A stretch of DNA of 12,364 nt from Spirochaetaceae bacterium. GTDB taxonomy: Bacteria; Spirochaetota; Spirochaetia; CADAEX01. The position numbers and the translations under genes were made by a program. Below are positions 4,716 to 10,340 of the stretch, piece after piece. Numbering within the stretch: position 1 is the stretch's first letter; each line of letters opens with the position of its first letter. The notes beneath the pieces are model-generated. The model was given only the letters and a program-made list of their open reading frames with translations. It ran no database searches and was not told the DNA's origin. The stretch lies in NCBI GenBank assembly GCA_009778835.1, contig WRFK01000024.1, positions 1-12,364 of the forward strand, in the 5' to 3' direction.

Positions 4716-7709
4716 TTAGAACCCTATCTTTTTTGTTTTAGATTCTTCCTGTTTTTCTTCTTCGCAATATTGAATTAGCTTTTCAAGCGAAGGGGAAGAT
4801 CCATAAAGAACTTCCGATACTGTTTTTCTGCGCGCGATATTTTCAATTTGTCCACCGGAGAAGTCAAACCTTTTGGCTAATGTGTTGGCTTCATCATCAA
4901 TCAGGGATGGCATAAGAGCCAGCCAGATTAACTTACGCGTTTCAAGAGAAGGTTTTTCAAATTCGATCTTGTACAAAAACCTTCGTTCAAATGCTTTATC
5001 CATATTTTTTGCAAGATTGGTTGTAGCAATCAAAATACCGTTAAGGTTTTCAATTTCCTGTAAAATAATATTTTGAATAGTGTTTTCTGTTTGCCCAACT
5101 CCACTTCGTGCTTCTCCAAAATTCTGACGCTTGCCTATAACCGCATCTGCCTCATTGAAGAGTAATATCGGAGCAATTTTGGAATTTTTTACTGCAGCGC
5201 GATAGCTGGTAAACACTTCTTTGATTTTCTTTTCACTTTCTCCAAACCACATACTTTTTGTATCAGAAATATCCACCTGCATTATTCCCCTTCCTGTAAG
5301 TCTGGCAATTTGATATGCTGTTTCGGTTTTTCCTGTTCCTGGTCCTCCGGAAAAAAGGCATGCAAAACCTGTTCTCATTTTTTCTTCGGATAGCCGTTTT
5401 TGTATTGATGCAAATTTTTCTTCATGCAATAAATCAGTTAGTTCTGTTATTCGTTGGGTAATTTTTTCCGGGTAAAATAATTTCTTTTCAGAGATTTCAG
5501 AAGCTGCTTTTATCCCACGCATTGATTTTTTTGCTAATTGATCTCCAAGTTCAATAAACAATTCATCTTTTGCTTTTTCTGTTAGACAAAAAGTATCAGC
5601 TTTGCTAAAGCCATTATCATTTGCATTTTGAATAAGCCCTTTTTTTTGAAGTTCATGATTCCCTGCTCCTAACTGTCTCTTTGCAGGGAGAAAATCGGAA
5701 GTATTTTCATATAGTGCTTCCAAATAATAAAAGTTCATATTCTCTTCATCACGATTAATCAAATAATGACAAAATCTGAGTAAAACCAATTCGTCATTCT
5801 CTAAAAGATTGTATGCCTTAAATACTTTTACCATATTCAGGTGCCTATTGTTTTCCAATAATAGGTTCATTTTTTTTATTGTTTTTTCATACTTTACTTT
5901 ATTTTGAATACGATTTTCAAAGAGAATAGAAACTTGAATTAAAAAATCATCCAATGACAGGTTTTTATAATTTTCAATGACAGGTTTATTGCCTTTTAGC
6001 AAACAATCCAAAGCTTTATCTGAAATATTTATTGTTAGCCTATTTTCAAAGTTGTGATACTGGGTTAAATCGTTAATAAGAATAAAGTTATTTTCAGCAA
6101 GAAAATTTAACTCATTTATATATTGTATTATTTTTATCGTTTTGCAGCCAGCAAATTCCGCAATATCTTTTATTGACAGATTATAACCATTATATAAATA
6201 GACTATATCGGCAAATAGCACAGCCTGTAATTCACTTAAATTTAATTTCTTGCACACATACTCTACATGAAGACAAGCATTCGCGATAAAGTTCTCAAAT
6301 CCATTACCCGGCAAAGCACCTGTTTTTTCATGCAATTTACCTAATTCTTCTATATGTTCAAATAACGTTAATTCTTTTGTTTCGCGTTTTGGTTCTTCTT
6401 TTATGCCGATTGTTTCACCATTTACTGCCTGCTTCACAGAGACCTCTGGAAAAATTGTTTTATACTTACCACTTTCCAATGTATGAATTGGTATTAGTTG
6501 CTTTGGCTTAACAGCATCAATCATTTTCTGTAATGTATAATAATCTGCATGTCCGGATGTATGAATGGTTGTTATTACGGCTCCTCTTTTAAGAATATTT
6601 GAGAGGAATCTTTCTGTGCTTATATTTTCTTTGTATCCTTCCCACATTGAATAGATAAGGGTTCCACCCGAAAGGGTTTCTATTTGCTTGATTTCATGCT
6701 CCATGCTTGTTCGGACAGTCATAACTATATTTTTTGTTTTTTTATTAATTTCATCCTGATCTATTTCAAATTCCCTATACCGCTCAAAGAGATCGCTCCT
6801 GTTAAGATTCTCAATTCGTCTACGTAAAAACTTGGGAAAAAAAACTTTGACATTAGAAAAGCTTTCGGAAGGGTGCGGTACTCCATACCCAAGTTCTGCC
6901 ATCGTTGAGAGTATATTTGCAATATAAAAATCAATTACAAAAGTTTTACCGCATCTTTTGCATGCACGGAAAATTGTTACCAAACGGTCGATATTTTGTC
7001 CTGCTACATATACCAGATTTATCCCTTTGGTTTCTTTAAATGTTTTTACAAATTGAGCTTCAAGTTGTTCTTCACTCTGGAATTTTTGTTTTTCCCGGGA
7101 AAGGGAAGTCCCTTCCATAAGCAAATAATCAACATTTTTAGGGGCAATATGGAGAAACTTATAGAAGGATCGCCACTTTCGCCCATGAGCACGGAAATCT
7201 CCGCTGTAAAAAATGGTTTCTTCGTCAGCGCGAAGCAAAAAAGCATAAGCCTCACAACACGCATGATCCATAAAATAAGGGGTTATTTCGATATTGCCAA
7301 AATTGAAAGGTTCGTATGCTTTAATATATCTTGGGTTTTCAATAACCGGTTTTTCTCCTGCAAAAACTGCTGATATCTCAATAAGTTTATGGCTTGTTTC
7401 CCCAATATAAACAGGAAGCTTTTTGTCTACAAAATTCATAAGACCATAATGATCTTTATGAGGATGAGAAATAAGCAAGGCTGTTTCTTTGCTGTCAGCA
7501 GAATTGTACAATGCCGGGATCGCAGGGAGAATTTTTTCTTTACGCAATTCCTCAACAGAGAGCTCGCTTATTTTTTTTGAGTCAAACTCCGAGCCATCCG
7601 GATTCATTAGCGGCATGCCAATGTCGATGATGACTCTTGTAGTTGTTGTGCAAACTTCTACGCAGGAGCCTCCGATTTCAGCAGCCCCGCGGTGGATGGT
7701 GAATGTCAT
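4716..7709 (-). CDS. RNase J-like MBL/beta-CASP nuclease fused to an AAA+ ATPase
   Basis: One intact frame of 997 residues. Part 1 (1-435) is a metallo-beta-lactamase fold with beta-CASP insert: HPHKDH metal site (82-87), H149 in MDHACCEAY, D171 in YSGDFR, E199 in LLMEGTS (motif A), H387 in HTSGHA (motif B) and H409 in LIPIHT (motif C). All expected zinc ligands of RNase J/CPSF73-type nucleases are present. Part 2 (about 445-780) is mostly helical, with a possible winged helix near 505-570. Part 3 (781-997) is AAA+: Walker A GGPGTGKT (788-795), Walker B ILLFNEAD (848-855) with Asn replacing the usual Asp but Glu853 kept, sensor 1 ATTN (895-898), arginine finger FERR (907-910), sensor 2 SGGQIENIAR (951-960). 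It overlaps the upstream nuclease gene by ATGA (7709-7706), so the two are translated together. A role in ATP-dependent processing of invading or damaged nucleic acid is inferred. Confidence 0.88.
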   Translation of the reverse strand: MTFTIHRGAAEIGGSCVEVCTTTTRVIIDIGMPLMNPDGSEFDSKKISELSVEELRKEKILPAIPALYNSADSKETALLISHPHKDHYGLMNFVDKKLPVYIGETSHKLIEISAVFAGEKPVIENPRYIKAYEPFNFGNIEITPYFMDHACCEAYAFLLRADEETIFYSGDFRAHGRKWRSFYKFLHIAPKNVDYLLMEGTSLSREKQKFQSEEQLEAQFVKTFKETKGINLVYVAGQNIDRLVTIFRACKRCGKTFVIDFYIANILSTMAELGYGVPHPSESFSNVKVFFPKFLRRRIENLNRSDLFERYREFEIDQDEINKKTKNIVMTVRTSMEHEIKQIETLSGGTLIYSMWEGYKENISTERFLSNILKRGAVITTIHTSGHADYYTLQKMIDAVKPKQLIPIHTLESGKYKTIFPEVSVKQAVNGETIGIKEEPKRETKELTLFEHIEELGKLHEKTGALPGNGFENFIANACLHVEYVCKKLNLSELQAVLFADIVYLYNGYNLSIKDIAEFAGCKTIKIIQYINELNFLAENNFILINDLTQYHNFENRLTINISDKALDCLLKGNKPVIENYKNLSLDDFLIQVSILFENRIQNKVKYEKTIKKMNLLLENNRHLNMVKVFKAYNLLENDELVLLRFCHYLINRDEENMNFYYLEALYENTSDFLPAKRQLGAGNHELQKKGLIQNANDNGFSKADTFCLTEKAKDELFIELGDQLAKKSMRGIKAASEISEKKLFYPEKITQRITELTDLLHEEKFASIQKRLSEEKMRTGFACLFSGGPGTGKTETAYQIARLTGRGIMQVDISDTKSMWFGESEKKIKEVFTSYRAAVKNSKIAPILLFNEADAVIGKRQNFGEARSGVGQTENTIQNIILQEIENLNGILIATTNLAKNMDKAFERRFLYKIEFEKPSLETRKLIWLALMPSLIDDEANTLAKRFDFSGGQIENIARRKTVSEVLYGSSPSLEKLIQYCEEEKQEESKTKKIGF

Positions 7710-8455
7710 GTGGTTGTGTCTTTGGTAATGATCGGTTTATTTTCCACAATAAATATTTTTACGCCTAATTCGTCAGCAAGATCTCTGATTGATTCAGTTT
7801 CCCTGTATTGTTTAATTTGATAACTATCCTTAAAAACAAGAACTATTTTTTGTATATCACTGACCTCATGACATACTCCCTTTTCTTTTAGCTCTTTTTT
7901 TAACTGTTCCTTATTAATTTGGTAATAGTATGTGCAAATCTCCAAAATAGCACGTAGCATTGTTTCTGAATTATCTTCCCTTTTTAGCTCAATCAATGAA
8001 AGCAATTCTAGACTTTCGTTGTATGCAAGTAAATCTACTTTTCCTGCTTTATCTTTCTTTTTTCCTTTTATAGGGATTTGATAGTTAATAAATATTCCTA
8101 AATCATCACCTTTTTTACCAATCAAACTTTTTGCAAACCATTCTTCAAAACGTTTTTGTTTAGATATTGTTTTAATTTCTTTATCAGTAAGAAGTTTTCT
8201 TTCTTTCCAATACTCCTTCCCATAATCATGTCTTGATATTTGATCGACATTTTTTTCATATAGTTCTTTTACATTGTTTTTAAGCAGCCATTTAGCAATA
8301 AAATCATATATTCTAACTTCTTTTTTATCTTCAACAGATATACTTTTTATTATATAATATTCTTTATACAATAAATCCAGCTTTCCTTTTACAGTATCTT
8401 CAGACAGATACTTTTTTAATTGTTCTTCCGTATAATTAGTTTGGTTGTCTCTCAT
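7706..8455 (-). CDS. PD-(D/E)XK nuclease-like protein, partner of the MBL-AAA protein
   Basis: The protein has 249 residues. A restriction-endonuclease-like core is visible: E104/E105 in FEEWFAKSL, then GKVDLLAYN with D141, then LLSLIELK with E156 and K158, followed by the helix ILEICTYYYQI (170-180). This is the D-(about 15)-E-x-K arrangement of PD-(D/E)XK enzymes, with an upstream Glu as often seen. The Lys-rich N-terminus (1-100) has no recognised domain. The ATG at 8455 is set by AGGAG at 8466-8462, six bases upstream. Its stop overlaps the MBL-AAA start (ATGA), so the products are likely made in equal amounts and may form a complex. The protein at 9552-10232 is a paralogue. The substrate (DNA or RNA) is unknown. 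Confidence 0.8.
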   Translation of the reverse strand: MRDNQTNYTEEQLKKYLSEDTVKGKLDLLYKEYYIIKSISVEDKKEVRIYDFIAKWLLKNNVKELYEKNVDQISRHDYGKEYWKERKLLTDKEIKTISKQKRFEEWFAKSLIGKKGDDLGIFINYQIPIKGKKKDKAGKVDLLAYNESLELLSLIELKREDNSETMLRAILEICTYYYQINKEQLKKELKEKGVCHEVSDIQKIVLVFKDSYQIKQYRETESIRDLADELGVKIFIVENKPIITKDTTT

Positions 8456-8470
8456 ACTCCTCTCCTCTTA

Positions 8471-8527
8471 TATCTATATTTAGATAATTGCTACAAACTT
8501 AAGTATATCACAGATAACGCCTCTGTC
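8471..8527 (-). repeat. Duplicated promoter-leader segment, copy 1
   Basis: These 57 bases match 10248-10304 at 55 positions without gaps. They hold the -10, most of the -35 and the start of the leader of the nuclease gene. The segment includes a palindrome TATCTA-TATT-TAGATA (8471-8486), which lies in the leader between the -10 and the ribosome binding site. Confidence 0.9.
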
Positions 8528-8529
8528 TA
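8502..8529 (-). promoter_or_regulatory. Promoter of the nuclease/MBL-AAA operon
   Basis: The -35 is TAGACA (8529-8524), the spacer 16 bases and the -10 TATACT (8507-8502). Compared with the twin promoter at 10279-10306 the -35 has lost one consensus base (TTGACA to TAGACA), so it may be weaker. It begins four bases after the stop of the 133-residue gene. Confidence 0.75.
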
Positions 8530-8532
8530 TTC

Positions 8533-8934
8533 TCAATCAATTTTGTCTTCTACCATCATCAGAAAATAAGAACTACTTTCTAATAATGAAATAATTTTAT
8601 AAAGCAATTCAGTATTGCCATCTGCTTCTATAATGTCTGGATGATAAGTTGTAATTTTTATTTCTCCATGTAATGTAGTAATGATATATGTAAAATCACC
8701 TTTCATACCAAATCGATACATATAAAGTATACAATTTATATCTTCTTCTGAGAAAAAATCATAATAAAAATAACTTGCTACATATTCCCAATTTGATATA
8801 ATTTCTTTTAATGAAAAAATTAAACTATGCCAATATTTTTTCCATGAATTAGTATCACGATAATCAGGGTTAATAATTTGAATATAATTATTGCCATTAA
8901 TGTCTTTTCTTATCGTGAAAACATTGCAAAGCAT
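8533..8934 (-). CDS. Unrecognised 133-residue protein, second gene of a small operon
   Basis: I do not recognise this protein. It starts MLCNVFTIRKDINGNNY, has a Trp/Tyr-rich middle (WKKYWHSLIF, NWEYVASYFYYDFF) and an acidic C-terminus ending MMVEDKID. There is no signal peptide or membrane segment. The ATG at 8934 is chosen over the GTG at 8943 because the strong AGGAGG at 8948-8943 is eight bases from the ATG and overlaps the GTG. It follows the 92-residue gene by 28 bases, so both are likely cotranscribed. Size and composition would suit an immunity-like or antitoxin-like protein, but nothing shows this. Confidence 0.65.
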   Translation of the reverse strand: MLCNVFTIRKDINGNNYIQIINPDYRDTNSWKKYWHSLIFSLKEIISNWEYVASYFYYDFFSEEDINCILYMYRFGMKGDFTYIITTLHGEIKITTYHPDIIEADGNTELLYKIISLLESSSYFLMMVEDKID

Positions 8935-8962
8935 TTCGCCCACCTCCTAAAGATTTTTAATT

Positions 8963-9241
8963 TTATCTACTGCCTTTTTCGTCATCGTAATTCCCTGCGG
9001 GAGGGATATCCAGGAATTCACGAAGACCCCAGTTATGAGACCCCTCAGCAATCAGATTCTGAGCAATAAGAAGATTATCTGCATCAATAATCAAATTTTG
9101 CATTTCTGACAAAGATTTAGCATTAGCTGCTTTTACATAAAGATCCAACACATTGATCTGCACGAAAAATGATCTCATAACCACCAAACCGGGTATAGCA
9201 GAACAGAGAAATCTGGCTTCTTCTTCTGTTGTTATTTTCAT
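8963..9241 (-). CDS. Unrecognised 92-residue protein, first gene of a small operon
   Basis: The sequence starts MKITTEEEARFLCSAIPGL and ends in the charged tail YDDEKGSR. It is probably soluble and helical. The ATG at 9241 has AGGAG at 9250-9246, four bases upstream. Its leader and first codons resemble those of the DUF4116-like fragment at 1980 (ribosome binding site, then KI-TE-EA), and the spacing of small hydrophobic residues afterwards is loosely DUF4116-like, so it may be a diverged relative (weak). It lies between the two copies of the nuclease module. The function is not assigned. Confidence 0.6.
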   Translation of the reverse strand: MKITTEEEARFLCSAIPGLVVMRSFFVQINVLDLYVKAANAKSLSEMQNLIIDADNLLIAQNLIAEGSHNWGLREFLDIPPAGNYDDEKGSR

Positions 9242-9276
9242 ATTTCTCCTGTACTGTCAGGTAAATCTGGTTTCAT

Positions 9277-9314
9277 TTTACAATGTTCACTATGTCATAT
9301 AATGCTATAGTGAA
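9277..9314 (-). repeat. Repeated leader element, copy B
   Basis: Thirty-two of 38 bases match copy A at 2029-2066. Here the inverted half-sites are TTCACTAT (9286-9293) and ATAGTGAA (9307-9314), 13 bases apart, wider than in copy A, while both copies keep CACTAT and ATAGTG. It lies 35 bases upstream of the 92-residue gene and probably carries its promoter or operator. Confidence 0.7.
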
Positions 9315-9518
9315 TAAAATTTATGAATATTTTCAAATTTTCTACACTATCAAAAAACCATATATTCGATGGCGCGACCAGATACAAGAGGATTAATTTA
9401 AAAAATAGATAAAAGAGTTGTTGTTAGGATTCTTTCAGAAACAGGGATAGTACTGGAGGCTGCTTTTTACCTTTTTAAAACACTCCTTGTTTTTGATAAT
9501 TGCAAAGTCTAAAGAATT
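9315..9518. other. Non-coding stretch with no recognisable gene
   Basis: This is A/T-rich DNA between leader copy B and the MBL remnant. Short open frames on the minus strand are interrupted by stops. Homology to the MBL-AAA gene ends abruptly at 9519, so this stretch lies beyond a deletion or recombination point. Confidence 0.5.
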
Positions 9519-9555
9519 CGATTTCAGCAGCCCCTCAGTGGATGGTGAAGATCAT
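9519..9555 (-). pseudogene. 37-bp remnant of a second MBL-AAA gene start
   Basis: This matches the first bases of the MBL-AAA gene (7673-7709) at 33 of 37 positions. It reads ATG ATC TTC ACC ATC CAC and then TGA, where the intact gene has CGC. After GCTGCTGAAATCG the similarity ends. Its ATG overlaps the stop of the nuclease paralogue by ATGA (9555-9552), exactly as in the complete module. A second MBL-AAA gene was therefore once coupled to this nuclease and has been lost. Confidence 0.8.
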
Positions 9556-10232
9556 AGTAAAGGGGAAACCTGAAAATCTAGAATAAAAACATTGATATCC
9601 AATTCCTTAACTAGTTGCTTTATATATTTAGATTTGAATTGTTCATACTGAGGACTTTCTTTAAAAATAAGTATAGCTTTCTGAATTTTTGTCGTCGAAG
9701 GAAGTTTAAAACTCTGTATCAATTTTTTTTCATCGATTTGATGATAATAGGTACAAATTTGCAAAATAGTATGAAGCATTGTATCAGGATTATCTCTTAG
9801 CTTTAATTCAACTAATGATAGTATTTTCTCATTTTTATTATATGCAAGTAAATCAACTTCACCAACTTTTTTATCAAGCTTTGAGCTTTTTATAGGCATT
9901 TCAAAATCTATAACATCTCCTAGAGAGTCAAGTTTAAAATTAAGCAATAGTTTAGCCAACCACTTTTCTTTTTTTTGGTTTTTATTTACAAAATGGTCAT
10001 CCATTTTGTAAGACTGTTTACGAGGCAGTACCTTTACACTTTTATAAAGTTCCTCAACCTTGTGATCTAATAAATACTTTGCAAGAACTTCAAAATAATA
10101 TTCGTTTTTATTACCAGTTGGTTTTCCGGAATAATTAATATAATTTTTTTTGAATAATAAATAAATTTTATCTGCAGCTATGTCCTTTTCCAAACGACTA
10201 ATAACTTCTTTTTCTTCATAGCTTTTTCCCAT
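9552..10232 (-). CDS. PD-(D/E)XK nuclease-like protein, paralogue that lost its MBL-AAA partner
   Basis: The protein has 226 residues and is paralogous to the product of 7706-8455. About half of the residues are identical in the catalytic core and fewer elsewhere. The core is E89 in KKEKWLAKLLL, GEVDLLAYN with D127, LSLVELK with E142 and K144, then ILQICTYYHQI (156-166). All PD-(D/E)XK positions are kept, so the enzyme is probably still active. The ATG at 10232 has AGGAG at 10243-10239, six bases upstream. The promoter is a near-consensus copy. It lies just downstream of the truncated dnaE. Surviving intact without its partner suggests either a separate role or recent loss. Confidence 0.8.
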   Translation of the reverse strand: MGKSYEEKEVISRLEKDIAADKIYLLFKKNYINYSGKPTGNKNEYYFEVLAKYLLDHKVEELYKSVKVLPRKQSYKMDDHFVNKNQKKEKWLAKLLLNFKLDSLGDVIDFEMPIKSSKLDKKVGEVDLLAYNKNEKILSLVELKLRDNPDTMLHTILQICTYYHQIDEKKLIQSFKLPSTTKIQKAILIFKESPQYEQFKSKYIKQLVKELDINVFILDFQVSPLL

Positions 10233-10246
10233 ATTTTTCTCCTATT

Positions 10247-10264
10247 TTATCTATATTTAGATAA
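10247..10264. promoter_or_regulatory. Palindrome in the leader of the nuclease paralogue
   Basis: The arms are TTATCTA (10247-10253) and TAGATAA (10258-10264) around TATT. The same palindrome with 6-bp arms occurs at 8471-8486. It lies downstream of the -10 in both leaders, where a bound repressor could block elongation or a weak hairpin could form. A link to the nearby WYL regulator is only a guess. Confidence 0.5.
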
Positions 10265-10304
10265 TTGTTACAAACTTAAGTATATCACATATAACGCCTC
10301 TGTC
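10248..10304 (-). repeat. Duplicated promoter-leader segment, copy 2
   Basis: This matches 8471-8527 at 55 of 57 bases. Looser similarity continues to about 10320 (a shared CAATTTT), close to the place where the dnaE reading frame is lost, so the end of the duplicated module and the dnaE breakpoint nearly coincide. Confidence 0.9.
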
Positions 10305-10306
10305 AA
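10279..10306 (-). promoter_or_regulatory. Near-consensus promoter of the nuclease paralogue
   Basis: The -35 is the perfect TTGACA (10306-10301), the spacer 16 bases and the -10 TATACT (10284-10279). It is followed by a leader of about 45 bases containing the palindrome. This is the strongest-looking promoter in the window. Confidence 0.85.
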
Positions 10307-10340
10307 TTTGAAAACAATTTTCTCCTTTGCTTAACCGCAA

